Below are positions 35,596-45,243 of a stretch of 64,000 nt of DNA, piece by piece. The stretch covers positions 48,769-112,768 of the forward strand of contig NZ_QJKI01000010.1 of NCBI RefSeq assembly GCF_003201855.1, in the 5' to 3' direction. Position 1 is the stretch's first letter; every line of letters begins with the position of its first letter. The notes under the pieces are model-generated. The model did not search any database, had not been told where the DNA came from, and worked only from the letters and a program-made list of their open reading frames with translations. The position numbers and the translations under genes are program-made. Source of the DNA: Rivihabitans pingtungensis (GTDB lineage Bacteria; Pseudomonadota; Gammaproteobacteria; Burkholderiales; Aquaspirillaceae).

Positions 35596-35864
35596 CAAAA
35601 TGTGACCTGACCCGGATTGACTCTCTGAACACTTTTTATAGCCAGATCAGCAGTGGATTGAAACTGCCGGCACACTTTGGTCGTAATCTGGATGCGCTGG
35701 AAGACGCGCTCAATGACGCGCCAGGTCCAGTGGAGGTGTTCTGGCACGACGCCATCGCCGCGCGCAATGACATGGGTGAAGATGCTTTTGAATCGCTGAC
35801 CGCCGTGCTGCATGCGGTGGCCAGCAATCGGGATGACTTCAAAGTATGGATCGGCCTGTCTTAA
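35586..35864 (+). CDS. Barstar-family ribonuclease inhibitor
   Basis: A 92-residue cytosolic inhibitor that protects the producer from the RNase encoded just upstream. The segment LKLPAHFGRNLDALEDALND aligns with the barnase-binding helix of barstar and keeps the key Asp after the tryptophan position, but Trp38 of barstar is replaced by Glu. The C-terminal half (VEVFWHDAIAARNDMGEDAFESL) fits the fold. Start and RNase stop overlap by ten bases. The stop codon touches a palindromic repeat. Confidence 0.88.
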   Translation: MPITKCDLTRIDSLNTFYSQISSGLKLPAHFGRNLDALEDALNDAPGPVEVFWHDAIAARNDMGEDAFESLTAVLHAVASNRDDFKVWIGLS

Positions 35865-35977
35865 GAGCCGCTCACAAAACCCCCTGGCGTTGTTGTGTGA
35901 CCTTGCCGTACTTTGTTGTACTGTCTGCGGTCACACGCCTAGCCAGGACCGCTTCGCTGGGTTTTGTGGGCGACTCT
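35864..35977. repeat. Full-length ~113-bp palindromic repeat, copy 5
   Basis: The left end agagccgctcacaaaaccc begins on the last base of the barstar stop codon, and the right end is gggttttgtgggcgactct. The tip gtactttgttgtac has a loop one base longer than in other copies. It lies between convergent genes. Confidence 0.92.
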
Positions 35978-36062
35978 AACGGCGAGTGTCACCCATGTAC
36001 GTAAACGGCCGGGGCGAACTGACCCCGGCCGTGTGTTTTTTGGCTGACTGACTGTTTGATGC

Positions 36063-38213
36063 TCAGCCGAACAATTCGTCGATCATGGATGGCTGGGCGT
36101 CGTCGTGGCCGGTGTCGGCAAAGACAGTGGGCTCCAACCGTTGTGGCTCGTTCGGATAATCGTGGGTATGCAGCAATTGGCTGGCGTCGAGTTTCATGCT
36201 GCTGTCGAACACCACCCAGCAACCCCGTTTGTCCTGTTTCTTGGCCTGATACATGGCGGCATCGGCGGCTGCCACCAGGGTTTGGGCATCGTTGGCATGC
36301 GAGGGATACACCGCAATCCCTAGGCTGGCGCTGACCCGGCGCTTGACGCCGTCGAATTCAAAATCCAGCGCGGTCACCTGCTGTTCGATGCGCCGTGACA
36401 GCATGCTGGCATCGTATGCACTGGCTTCTGGCATCAGTACGGCAAATTCATCGCCACCCAGCCGGCAGAATACTTCGTTCTGTCGCACGGTTTTGTTCAC
36501 CGTGCGGGCAATGTCGATCAATACCTGATCACCTGCGGCGTGGCCGTGACTGTCATTGATGATCTTGAAATCATTCAAGTCAAAAATCACCAGCGCCATC
36601 GGTTGCTCGCGCCGGTCTGCACGCTTGACCATGCGTTCCAGCTCGGTGTCGAAACGGCGGCGGTTGTATACCCCGGTCAGCGTATCGCGCTCGGCCAGGA
36701 AGATCAGCTGCTCGGCAGTGGCGCGCTCGGCGGTGACGTCTTCAAAGATCCACAGGCTGCCGTGCTCGTCGTCGTGTACATCAATATGCTGGAAGGTCAG
36801 CACACGCTTGTCGTCCAGTTTCAGCTCGTTGCGCGGAGCCTCTTCCTCGCCGTGCACGGAGTGCTCGGGCATGACAAACAGTGCTGGCGTCAATTGCGAG
36901 AGATCTTCTCCCAACAGCGCATCCGGCGCGGGCAGGCTGAGCAGGCGCGAGAACATCGGGTTGGCATAGATGATGCGATGGGTACGGTCGGTGAACACCA
37001 TGCCGATCGACAGCGCGGAAAACAGTGCTTTCAGCCGGGCACGTTCGCGCTCGGCCTGGCGCAGGTGCACTTCGCTAAGCTGTTGCAAGGCCTGCAAGTC
37101 GGCAAAGGCCTTGTCCAGCGCCAGCTGATTGTGTTTGCTTTCGCTGGAATCCATGACACTGAGCCGACAGCCTTGATAGCCGCCCAGCGTGTTGTAGATC
37201 GGGTGCCAGTTGACTGTCAGCCACAGCCAGTGGCCACGCTGGTGGCAGGCGCGAAACTCAAAGCCCTGGCCAGAGGTGCGTGCCTCAATGGCGTGGTCCA
37301 GCGCATGGCGCAGCCGGGCACGGTCTTCGTCATGAGCAATGGTTTCCAGCACCGAGGGCATGGCCATGCATTCTTCGCGGGTGTAGCCGATCACCCGCTC
37401 GGACGCCGTGCTGGTCCAGAACAGCTTGCCTGCCGGATTGATCCACAATTCCCAGGCGTAGGCATAGTCCGCAATGGCGTGCAGCATGTTTTTTTGCGAC
37501 TGGATTTCGCCAATTTGCTGGCGCAAGGCATCGCGCATGTGCTGGAAATGATCCGTGAGCTGGCCGATTTCGTCATGGCCGGGCTCGGGCATGGTCACAT
37601 CATACTGGCCATCGGCAATCGCCCGGGCCGCGCGGCCCAGCCGGCGCAGCGGGCGCATCAGCCAGGCACCCAGCAGCCATTGCAGGCCAAACAGTGTCAC
37701 TACACTGAACAGCCCGACCAGCGCACACCAGCCCATGGCGCGCGACAGCGCATCGCGGGCGTCTGCCATCGACAGGCCATACACCACTTCGCCGACAGTC
37801 TGGCCACCCACCTGTAGTTCCAGACGGTGATGAAACACTTGGTCGCGCGGGGCAAACAGCCAGAAGCGGTCCACCCGGTCAGGCTCGGGCGCCAGCTTGC
37901 CTGGCGCCCAGCCTCCGCCAGCCAGCACGCGGCCGTCGCGATCACGTACGGCCAGATAGACCACGTCAGGATAATGAGAAAAGTGCTCAACCTGCCAGTA
38001 CAGGGTGTTGAGATCGTGCTCAGCCGCCGGGCGCGTCAGCGCCGCCGAGGCCTGGCGGTCGAGCGTGCCCAGCTGTTTGACCAGATCGTTGCGTGCCACC
38101 TCGTGCACGGCATCCAGGGTTACCAGAGAGATCATCCCGACAATCAGCAGGTTGATCAGCAGCCCCAGGCCGATCAGGCGAAAACGCAATGAATGCGCGC
38201 GGGTCAACCACAT
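36063..38213 (-). CDS. Membrane PAS-GGDEF diguanylate cyclase
   Basis: A 716-residue inner-membrane enzyme expected to make cyclic di-GMP from GTP. Order: first membrane helix (about 10-33), periplasmic sensor (to ~165), second helix, HAMP (~195-245), two PAS domains (~265-385 with a PAC-type WLTVNWHPI..., and ~415-530), then GGDEF (~550-695) with an intact RLGGDEFAVLMPEA at about 586. The usual inhibitory RxxD site five residues before GGDEF reads RQNE, so product inhibition may be weak. The start at 38213 places the first helix correctly. No EAL domain follows. Confidence 0.92.
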   Translation of the reverse strand: MWLTRAHSLRFRLIGLGLLINLLIVGMISLVTLDAVHEVARNDLVKQLGTLDRQASAALTRPAAEHDLNTLYWQVEHFSHYPDVVYLAVRDRDGRVLAGGGWAPGKLAPEPDRVDRFWLFAPRDQVFHHRLELQVGGQTVGEVVYGLSMADARDALSRAMGWCALVGLFSVVTLFGLQWLLGAWLMRPLRRLGRAARAIADGQYDVTMPEPGHDEIGQLTDHFQHMRDALRQQIGEIQSQKNMLHAIADYAYAWELWINPAGKLFWTSTASERVIGYTREECMAMPSVLETIAHDEDRARLRHALDHAIEARTSGQGFEFRACHQRGHWLWLTVNWHPIYNTLGGYQGCRLSVMDSSESKHNQLALDKAFADLQALQQLSEVHLRQAERERARLKALFSALSIGMVFTDRTHRIIYANPMFSRLLSLPAPDALLGEDLSQLTPALFVMPEHSVHGEEEAPRNELKLDDKRVLTFQHIDVHDDEHGSLWIFEDVTAERATAEQLIFLAERDTLTGVYNRRRFDTELERMVKRADRREQPMALVIFDLNDFKIINDSHGHAAGDQVLIDIARTVNKTVRQNEVFCRLGGDEFAVLMPEASAYDASMLSRRIEQQVTALDFEFDGVKRRVSASLGIAVYPSHANDAQTLVAAADAAMYQAKKQDKRGCWVVFDSSMKLDASQLLHTHDYPNEPQRLEPTVFADTGHDDAQPSMIDELFG

Positions 38214-38430
38214 CACGCAGGCGTCCCCGTTTGCGCACCAGCGGCCATGATGGCTGCGCACGTGTCTGTTCGCCGGACGCAAGCCGCCCACGCCATTCTT
38301 CGCATGACACCGTCTCCCTGTGCGCCAGAAAGCTTGCCGATATTACATTGGCAAGTATCATTCAGCTATATGATTATCGTTTTATGTTATGAAATGCGGC
38401 TATATTATCCGCATTTACCACGAAATCCGT

Positions 38431-39741
38431 CTAGAGCTTCTTGAAAAAAACCTTGGAACGGCGCTGGTAATTGTAAATTTTTTGCTTGGCACGGGGTAAT
38501 TCACTGATGTCGCCCGCCACAAACCCCCGTTCAACAAACCAGTGTGCGGTCTGGGTGGTCAGCACCAACAGCGTAGCCACATTCAGTGCCCGGGCCTGGG
38601 TTTCCACGTGGCGCAGCAGGGTTTCACCATAGCCTTCACCCGCCCATTCCGGATCCACGGCCAGACAGGCCAGCTCGGCCATGCCTTCGTCGGCAAAGTG
38701 GTTCATGGCAACGCAAGCAATAATCCGGCCATCGTGTTCCAGCACGGAGAACTTCTGGATTTCCATTTCCAACTGCTCACGCCCGCGCTTGACCAGGGTG
38801 CCCAGGCGCTCCAGCGGCTCGATCAAAGACAAAATATCGCCAATATCGTCAATGGTGGCTTCGCGCAGCCGCACCAGCGGCTCGGGCGAAATCATTGAGC
38901 CGATACCATCGTGGGTGAACAGTTCAGTCAGCAGCGCGCCGTCGGTGCGGTGGCTGATCAAATGGGCGCGCTTGACGCCCTGACGGGTGGCGCGGATGGC
39001 CTGCGGCAGGTATACCGCCGCGTCGCTGTGCTCGTCGGCGTGCTCTTGCAAAAACTGCTCGGCCTCGCTGGCGGTCAGCTGGCGCAGCAGCTCGCCATGT
39101 TGATCCATGATGCCGGGCGTGTCGGTGAGAAAAATCAATTTTTCCGCTTTCAGCGCAATCGCCGTGGCGGCGGCGACTTCTTCCAGCGTCAGGTTAAAAA
39201 TCTCGCCGCTGGGTGAATAGCCCAGGGTGGACAGCATCACCAGTTCGCCGGCATCCAGCCGGGCGTGAATGCCTGGGGTGTCGATCTTGCGGATTTGCCC
39301 GGTGGACTGCATATCCACGCCGTCGCGCACGCCCATCGGCCGCGCCACCAGATAATTGCCGCCGGCCACACGCAGATTGGCGCCGGCCATCGGCGAATTG
39401 GGCAAGGCCATCGACAAGCCGGCTTCGATGTCGGCGCGAGTGACGCCCACCGCCTGCTTGACCACTTCCAGCGTATCCGGGTCGGTGATGCGGCAGGCGC
39501 CATGAAAGCGGGTTTGCAGGCCATGCGCCGCCAGCAGCGCTTCGGCCTGCGGTCGCGCGCCATGCACCAGCACAATGCGCACACCCATGCTGACCAATAG
39601 ATTCAGGTCGTAACTCAGGCCGGCAAACTTGCCCTGGCTGACCACCTCGCCGCCAAAGGCGATGACAAAGATGCGGCCACGGAAAGCGTGGATATAAGGA
39701 GCGGCTTCACGGAACCACTGGACAAACTCAGGTGTGCTCAT
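38431..39741 (-). CDS. argA: Amino-acid (glutamate) N-acetyltransferase ArgA
   Basis: A 436-residue N-acetylglutamate synthase, first step of arginine synthesis. An N-terminal amino-acid-kinase-like domain (FVIAFGGEVVSQGKFAGLSYDLNLL, IVLVHGARPQ) carries the arginine feedback site in this family. A C-terminal GNAT domain follows from about residue 290 (LVRLREATIDDIGDIL, CLAVDPEWAGEGYGETLLRHVE). Length and ending fit E. coli ArgA. The start at 39741 (MSTPEFVQWFREAAPYIHAFRG) is preferred, but no strong ribosome-binding site distinguishes it from an in-frame start eight codons upstream. Confidence 0.95.
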   Translation of the reverse strand: MSTPEFVQWFREAAPYIHAFRGRIFVIAFGGEVVSQGKFAGLSYDLNLLVSMGVRIVLVHGARPQAEALLAAHGLQTRFHGACRITDPDTLEVVKQAVGVTRADIEAGLSMALPNSPMAGANLRVAGGNYLVARPMGVRDGVDMQSTGQIRKIDTPGIHARLDAGELVMLSTLGYSPSGEIFNLTLEEVAAATAIALKAEKLIFLTDTPGIMDQHGELLRQLTASEAEQFLQEHADEHSDAAVYLPQAIRATRQGVKRAHLISHRTDGALLTELFTHDGIGSMISPEPLVRLREATIDDIGDILSLIEPLERLGTLVKRGREQLEMEIQKFSVLEHDGRIIACVAMNHFADEGMAELACLAVDPEWAGEGYGETLLRHVETQARALNVATLLVLTTQTAHWFVERGFVAGDISELPRAKQKIYNYQRRSKVFFKKL

Positions 39742-40229
39742 TGGCGGATGGCAAACATTCGGCAAGGGTGACGGAAGTGGCTCACGATAGCAGGAAGCCC
39801 GCTGCCGTGCACGTGACAGGCAGAAAAATGTTGCATTGCAGGATCATGACAGACTGACCGCCCCGATTCGGCCAATTCAACTGGCTTGCATGAAACATCC
39901 GGCAGCACCTGGAAGCATGGTCAGGCTGGTTCGTTAGCAATGAAAATTCTTGTCATTCTTTGTACGAGTGCTCTTTCGCCACTTGCTGACTTTATTGAAT
40001 GCATTTTCATAAAATATAGGCTGAATTTCCTGTATGAATCTGGCTATCATGCCGATGTAAGTTCAGGAGGGATGCGGCTTTGCCGCCGACGCCGGCCAGG
40101 GCAACCCCAGCCCGGCCCGTCAAAAATAATTATCTTGACATAATCAGAGCCGGAGCTCTCCGCGCCTGCGGGCGTGTGGGGTCATCCTGCCGATCGTACG
40201 CAGTGCAACACCACCGGGAGAGCCCTCTA
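39742..40229. other. Intergenic region between divergent argA and the chemoreceptor gene
   Basis: Nearly 490 bases. The middle (39930-40040) is AT-rich. An open frame at 39886-40143 has no ribosome-binding site or recognisable protein. GCCGAT-type -10 boxes occur (40054, 40191) without a matching sigma28 -35 box. No arginine repressor site was recognised. Confidence 0.5.
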
Positions 40230-42254
40230 ATGCTGAAATCATTGAGTTTTCGTAAAAAAATCATGCTGGCGGTGATGTTGACCGTCTCTGTCGGTCTGGC
40301 CGTGATTCTTGGCTTTACCAGTCTGGCCACCAGCCGCGATGCCCATCGTGAGGGCGAAGAACTGGCCGAGCAGATGGCAGCCCGCTATGCCGAGCAGACC
40401 GAGCAATCGCTCAATGCCTCAATGAAGGTCGCTTCCTTGCTGGCGCAAACCCTGGAAGGCATGCGCCAGGGCAGCATGCCTTCGCGCCCGACGCTGGACG
40501 CGCTGCAAAAACGCATCCTGCAAACCAATACCGGTTTTATCAATATCTGGACGCTGTTCGAGCCCAATGCGCTGGACGGACGCGATGCCGAGTTTGCCAA
40601 TACCGCGCATCATGACCGCAGCGGTCGCTATGTGCCGTACTTCACGCGCAAACCGGACGGCAGCATCAGTCAGGAAATCCCCGGTGGCGGTAAGGGTGAC
40701 GTGCTGGAGTATGACCGCCCCGGTGATGGTGATTATTATCTGGTGCCCAAGCAGCGCGGTGTTGACACGGTGCTGGAACCGTATGAATACGATGTCGCTG
40801 GCCAGAAAATGCTGCTTACCTCGTTTGTGGCGCCCATCAAGGACAGCAATGGCCGCTTTATCGGTGCTGCCGGGGTGGATGTGCCGCTGGCCGGTGTGCA
40901 AGCCGAGTTGGCTCAGGTCAAGCCGTTTCATCATGGTTATGTGAGTGTCTTGTCCAATGGCGGGGTATATATCGCCAATCCGGATACCGGCAAGCTGGGC
41001 AAGCCGGCACAGGATGCGCCTGCCGAAGCGTTGGCAGCGGTGAAGGCAGGCAAGACTTTTCGCTATGCTACGGAGGGCAACTGGATGCACTTCCTGACCC
41101 CGGTCCACATCGGCCAATCCGGCACGCCGTGGGCCGCCATGGTGAGCGTGCCAATGGACGAAGTGCTGGCGCCGGCGGTGGCCACCCGCAATCAATCCTT
41201 GCTGATCGCCCTGGGCTGTGTGCTGGTCTTGGCTGGCGTGCTGTATCTGGTGCTGTCCGGCCTGCTGCGTCCGCTGAATGCGTTGTCGCGCGCCATGAGC
41301 TATCTGTCCAGCGGCTCGGGCGATTTGACCCGGCGCATGGAAGTCACCAGCCAGGATGAAATCGGCAAGGTGGCCGAGGCGTTCAACGCCTTTGTGGGTC
41401 AACTGCACAGCATGTTCAGCGAAGTGCGCCAGCACGCCGAGCAATTGGGCAAGCATATCGACGAGTTGGGGCAAGTATCTGGTCAGGTGGCGGACGGTTC
41501 GCAGCGCCAGGCCGAAGCGGCCAGCGCCACCGCGGCCACCATCGAAGAAGTCACCACCAGCATCACCCACATTGCCGACAGCGCCCGCGACGCCGAGCAA
41601 GTGGTGAACCGCACGGTGGAGTTCACCCGCGAATCGGCGCAAGTGGTGGAGCGTTCGTCCAGCGAAATCGGCCAGATTGCCGGCACCGTGCGCCATCTGA
41701 ATGACAATCTGGCGGCGCTGGAAAGCCGCTCGACGCAGATCAACGCCATCGTCAACGTGATTCGTGATGTGGCCGACCAAACCAATCTGCTGGCGCTGAA
41801 TGCTGCGATTGAGGCCGCCCGCGCTGGCGAACAAGGGCGCGGCTTTGCTGTGGTAGCCGACGAGGTGCGCAAGTTGGCCGAGCGCACCGGCCAGGCCACG
41901 GTGGAAATCTCCGGCATGATCACCGCCATTCAGCAGGACACCCGCCACGCCGCCGGCGAAATGAGTGTGGCGCTGACCCAGGTCAACCAGGGGGTGGAGT
42001 TGGCCCAGCAGGCCGCGCAATCGATTGCCTCGATCCACGGCAATAACAGCACGCTGATCGAGAAAATCCACGAAATTGCCAATGCCACCGCCGAGCAGTC
42101 GCTGGCCAGCACCGACATCGCCCGTAACGCCGAGCGCATCAGCAGCATGGCGGCGGACAACGACAGCGCTGTGCAGCACAGCGCGCAGGCCACCCGCCAG
42201 GCGCAGGCGCTGGCCGCCAGCCTGCGCGAGATTGTGTCGCACTTCAAGCTGTAG
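40230..42254 (+). CDS. Methyl-accepting chemotaxis protein (dCache sensor)
   Basis: A 674-residue transmembrane chemoreceptor. Helix 1 is at about 11-31 and helix 2 near 322-345, enclosing a periplasmic double-Cache domain ([56 protein letters not shown]). Such domains usually bind amino acids or carboxylates. HAMP follows, then the long signalling coiled coil with the conserved tip [26 protein letters not shown]. No C-terminal CheR-binding pentapeptide is present (it ends EIVSHFKL). The ligand is unknown. Confidence 0.95.
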   Translation: MLKSLSFRKKIMLAVMLTVSVGLAVILGFTSLATSRDAHREGEELAEQMAARYAEQTEQSLNASMKVASLLAQTLEGMRQGSMPSRPTLDALQKRILQTNTGFINIWTLFEPNALDGRDAEFANTAHHDRSGRYVPYFTRKPDGSISQEIPGGGKGDVLEYDRPGDGDYYLVPKQRGVDTVLEPYEYDVAGQKMLLTSFVAPIKDSNGRFIGAAGVDVPLAGVQAELAQVKPFHHGYVSVLSNGGVYIANPDTGKLGKPAQDAPAEALAAVKAGKTFRYATEGNWMHFLTPVHIGQSGTPWAAMVSVPMDEVLAPAVATRNQSLLIALGCVLVLAGVLYLVLSGLLRPLNALSRAMSYLSSGSGDLTRRMEVTSQDEIGKVAEAFNAFVGQLHSMFSEVRQHAEQLGKHIDELGQVSGQVADGSQRQAEAASATAATIEEVTTSITHIADSARDAEQVVNRTVEFTRESAQVVERSSSEIGQIAGTVRHLNDNLAALESRSTQINAIVNVIRDVADQTNLLALNAAIEAARAGEQGRGFAVVADEVRKLAERTGQATVEISGMITAIQQDTRHAAGEMSVALTQVNQGVELAQQAAQSIASIHGNNSTLIEKIHEIANATAEQSLASTDIARNAERISSMAADNDSAVQHSAQATRQAQALAASLREIVSHFKL

Positions 42255-42375
42255 TCTGGTCCCATCGGCGGCTATTGCCGCCGATGGCTCACCCTAGCCG
42301 GTAAAGCGATCCTGATCAGGCATGTCAGCCGTTCAGCCGCGCATGAACGCCTGGCGCGTTGGCTGCGCGGCACTT

Positions 42376-42489
42376 AGAGCGGCTAACAAAACCCAGCGCA
42401 GCGCTCCTGGCTAGGCGTGCGGCCGCAGACAGTACAAGAAGTACGGCAAGGCCGCGCAACGACGCCAGGAGGGTTTTGTTAGCCGCTCT
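42376..42489. repeat. Full-length ~113-bp palindromic repeat, copy 6
   Basis: agagcggctaac at the left is the exact complement of gttagccgctct at the right. The tip is gtacaagaagtac. The last base overlaps the tta that encodes the glycosyltransferase stop codon. The neighbouring genes are convergent. Confidence 0.92.
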
Positions 42490-43649
42490 TAACCCGCTGC
42501 CAGCAGGCGCAGCAGCGCGGCTTCGTACTGACGGGCGGTATGTTGCTTGGTATAGCGCTCGCACACCCGCCGATAGCCGGTTTCCCCCAATTGTGCACAC
42601 AGGGCCGGATCGTCCAGTAAACGCGCCATGTCGGCGGCCAGCTCGCGCCAGTCGCCTGGGGTATGCAGCAGGCTGGCGCCGGCCGAGACTTCCGGTATGG
42701 CGCCAGAACGTGAGCCCAGAATCGGTTTGCGGCAGGCCATGGCTTCCACCAGCACCATGCCAAACTGTTCCTGCCAGGTCAGCGTCGGCACACTGGGCAG
42801 CACCAGGCAATCGGCCAGGTTGTGCAGACGTCCCACCTCGGTGTACGGCAAAAAGCCGGTAAACACCACTTCTTCTTGCAGCCCCAGGTCGGCAATGATT
42901 TTTTTCAGATTATCCAGCTGTGCGCCGCGTCCGGTGATGGCGATCTGAAAATTTGTCCGGCCTTGACGTTTGAGCACCTTGGCGGCGTAGAGCAGATATT
43001 GCACGCCTTTCCAGCTCACCAGCTTGCCAATATATGAAAAGATGAATTTATCAGGGTCCAGACCATACTGCGCGCACAAGGCATGGTCTTTTTCCCGTGG
43101 CTGAAAAATATCCTGGCATATGCCCATTGGAATGGTCTGAATCGGCGGGGTCACGCCTTCGTCTTCCATGCCCAGGCGAATATGCTCACACCACGGTGTC
43201 AGCAAATCGATGGCGGACCAGGCGCGCTTCTTGATCAAATCCGTTTTGGCGTCAAAAATCGAACGCACTGGAATATTTTCGCTATAAGACACGACCAGCT
43301 TGTAGCGCCGTGATGGTTTGAGCGTGGCCAGGGTATTCAGCGAGCGGCTGCCATCGCCACAGATCATGACATCAAAACTGTCATCGACGGCGGCGCGTAA
43401 ACTATTGAGATAAAAATAAAATCTCTTGTATGGTGTACGCAGATGGGCCAAGGCGAAGGCCGGGTCGGCCAGCGCCGCACGCAGTTCACCCCGTCGGGTG
43501 AGTGCCTGCTGGGGAATGCGCACGCCCTCGGTGGAGAATTTGTTTTTTTCACCGACAAACACCGTGACATCGTGTTTGTCCAGCAATTCTTCAAAGGGGG
43601 CCATGGTCCATTTGCTGACGCCATGTTCCCAGACAATTCCAATTTTCAT
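42489..43649 (-). CDS. Glycosyltransferase family 4 protein
   Basis: A 386-residue cytosolic or membrane-associated GT-B transferase. The C-terminal half shows the GT4 layout: IFSYIGKLVSWKGVQYLLYAAKVL near residue 210, EEVVFTGFLPYTEVGRLHNLAD, then the donor-binding EQFGMVLVEAMACRKPILGSRSGAIPEV (E-x7-E type). The N-terminal half is less conserved. Donor and acceptor are unknown. It stands alone, with an AT-rich upstream region, outside any polysaccharide cluster; this hints at acquisition, but evidence is limited. Confidence 0.85.
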   Translation of the reverse strand: MKIGIVWEHGVSKWTMAPFEELLDKHDVTVFVGEKNKFSTEGVRIPQQALTRRGELRAALADPAFALAHLRTPYKRFYFYLNSLRAAVDDSFDVMICGDGSRSLNTLATLKPSRRYKLVVSYSENIPVRSIFDAKTDLIKKRAWSAIDLLTPWCEHIRLGMEDEGVTPPIQTIPMGICQDIFQPREKDHALCAQYGLDPDKFIFSYIGKLVSWKGVQYLLYAAKVLKRQGRTNFQIAITGRGAQLDNLKKIIADLGLQEEVVFTGFLPYTEVGRLHNLADCLVLPSVPTLTWQEQFGMVLVEAMACRKPILGSRSGAIPEVSAGASLLHTPGDWRELAADMARLLDDPALCAQLGETGYRRVCERYTKQHTARQYEAALLRLLAAG

Positions 43650-43985
43650 TGCGGGTGTGTTTATTATTGAACCGATTTTTATTTATTCTCAGCCAAATGG
43701 CGGGCTGAGGCTGGCCGGTATCATAATATGGTTGGCGTGTTTTGCGTGGCCAGAGAGATTGAAATCGCAGAAAAAACGACTGAAAAACTGCTGAAGGGTT
43801 AAGGTGTGTGGGCAAGTCGGGAGATATGCAATATATCTGTCATCTTTGCATCGGGTTGAAGAGGCGGCATCCAGGCTGGTAGATGGCGGTCTGGCCGGTT
43901 GCGCAACGGCAACAGCCCACCGGCCATGAATCATCCATGGGCGGTGGGCTATACGCTGCGTGACGTGGAATCCGGGCGTGCCGGC
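43650..43985. other. Intergenic region between the glycosyltransferase and LysR genes
   Basis: The first ~170 bases (glycosyltransferase promoter side) are AT-rich. A stem-loop lies at 43914-43950: agcccaccg/cggtgggct and ccatg/catgg. It could end the LysR transcript. No gene was recognised. Confidence 0.5.
43914..43950 (-). terminator. Stem-loop downstream of the LysR gene
   Basis: agcccaccg pairs with cggtgggct, with an inner ccatg/catgg pair. There is no strong T-tract on the minus strand (CTGTTGCCGTTG follows), so the terminator call is tentative. Confidence 0.4.
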
Positions 43986-44864
43986 TCAGTGCTTCCACAT
44001 GGCGGCCAGTTCGGTCAGCAGCGCCTCAATGATCGGATCGCCTTCACGGTCGGCACTGTAAATGAAGTGCAGGTCGGTGGTTTTGCCGTAGTCACCCACC
44101 AGCACCAGATCACCACTGTGCTGCATGGCCGTGGCTTCGTCTTCGCGCATGATGGCCAGCCCGACCCCGGCGCGCACCAGACTGGCGATGCAGGGGATGT
44201 GGTCTACCTCGGTGATTTTCTTCGGTGAGATGTTCATTTCTCGCCATAACTCGCTGGTGAGCTTGTGCAGGCTGGATTGCTGGGAAATGCCCACCCAAGG
44301 CAGTTTCCCCAGTTCTTTGGCGCTCATGCTGGCAATGCGTTCGCGCCAACTTGGCGGGGCCACCACGCGAAAGCGCATTTCGGTCAGATGCACGGTGTTG
44401 ACGTTTACATAGGGGTTTTTGCCGATGTAAAACCCGGCGTCGAGCTCCTTTTTGCGCACGCGGTTAAGCACGCCGCCGGTGACGCCGTGCTGCAACTGGA
44501 TGTCCAGCAGCGGGTATTTTTCGATCAGCGCAGCCACCCAGGGGCCGATATTGATCATTTCTGGCGTGGTGATGGCGCCAATCACCGCCCGTCCGGCCAG
44601 TTGGCCCTTCAGGCTGCGCGAGCGGTACAGCAGCTCGCGGCTGGCCTCCAGGATGGCTTGCGCCTGCGGCAACAGCTCCTGGCCGATGCGCGACAGGTTC
44701 ACCCCGCCGGCGGTGCGTTCGAACAGCGGCATGCCGACTTCTTCTTCCAGCGCCTTGATTTGTGCGGTGACCGCAGGCTGGCTCAAATGCAACAGCTCTG
44801 CTGCCTGTGTCAGATGGCCCTGTTGCGCCACGGTGACAAAGGTCCGCAGTTGATAAATTTCCAT
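43986..44864 (-). CDS. LysR-family transcriptional regulator
   Basis: A 292-residue regulator with an N-terminal winged helix-turn-helix (LRTFVTVAQQGHLTQAAELLHLSQPAVTAQIKALEEEVG) and a two-lobed effector-binding domain (AVIGAITTPEMINIGPWVAALIEKYP...). The start at 44864 gives the usual M-x-x-x-QLRTF opening; the longer frame is out of family range. It is divergent from yjcH-actP-acs, and a LysR box-like dyad lies in the shared promoter region, so control of acetate uptake and activation is a fair guess but untested. Confidence 0.9.
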   Translation of the reverse strand: MEIYQLRTFVTVAQQGHLTQAAELLHLSQPAVTAQIKALEEEVGMPLFERTAGGVNLSRIGQELLPQAQAILEASRELLYRSRSLKGQLAGRAVIGAITTPEMINIGPWVAALIEKYPLLDIQLQHGVTGGVLNRVRKKELDAGFYIGKNPYVNVNTVHLTEMRFRVVAPPSWRERIASMSAKELGKLPWVGISQQSSLHKLTSELWREMNISPKKITEVDHIPCIASLVRAGVGLAIMREDEATAMQHSGDLVLVGDYGKTTDLHFIYSADREGDPIIEALLTELAAMWKH

Positions 44865-45164
44865 GACGATCTCTCTCCCCAGCAGGCAGTGATGTGGGGG
44901 GTATGTCTGTGCCCGTCCTGACTGCTTGGCAGCCGGCGGGCGCATCCGGATCGCCCTGCCTGGTCGGCCCCCGGATGCTGTTATGGCCCAGTCGCCCGCC
45001 GTCATGTGCGGGTCGAAGGTGTGTTTTTTAGAGTGATTCTACTAGAAATTTGCCCCCCTCCGCCAACCCATCTTGGCGTCATTTTCACTATGTAACCATT
45101 TGTTTATATTAGTCTATTGCTATGCAGCATTCAAATCGCTGATTTTTTTCATCAGAAATTGCGA

Positions 45165-45187
45165 TTAGCACGTTGACGCTAACGTTA
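45165..45187 (+). promoter_or_regulatory. LysR-box-like dyads upstream of the acetate operon
   Basis: TTAGC-N8-GCTAA (45165-45182) fits the T-N11-A inverted-repeat style of LysR sites and overlaps a second dyad, taacgtta (45180-45187). A further stem ctgatttttttcatcag with flanking aatcgc/gcgatt lies just upstream. They stand between divergent lysR and yjcH, 57-79 bases before the latter's start. Confidence 0.4.
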
Positions 45188-45243
45188 AGTAGATTCCTCG
45201 CAAGCAAGCCTTTCCGGGGTTTGTGTCACAAAGGAGGAAACAC

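Noticed and set aside
39886..40143. Open frame of 85 codons between argA and the chemoreceptor gene
   Set aside because: No ribosome-binding site, no domain, mixed composition; probably chance.
40054..40198. GCCGAT boxes upstream of the chemoreceptor as sigma28 promoters
   Set aside because: The -35 boxes at the required 11-base spacing match poorly, so the promoter could not be placed.
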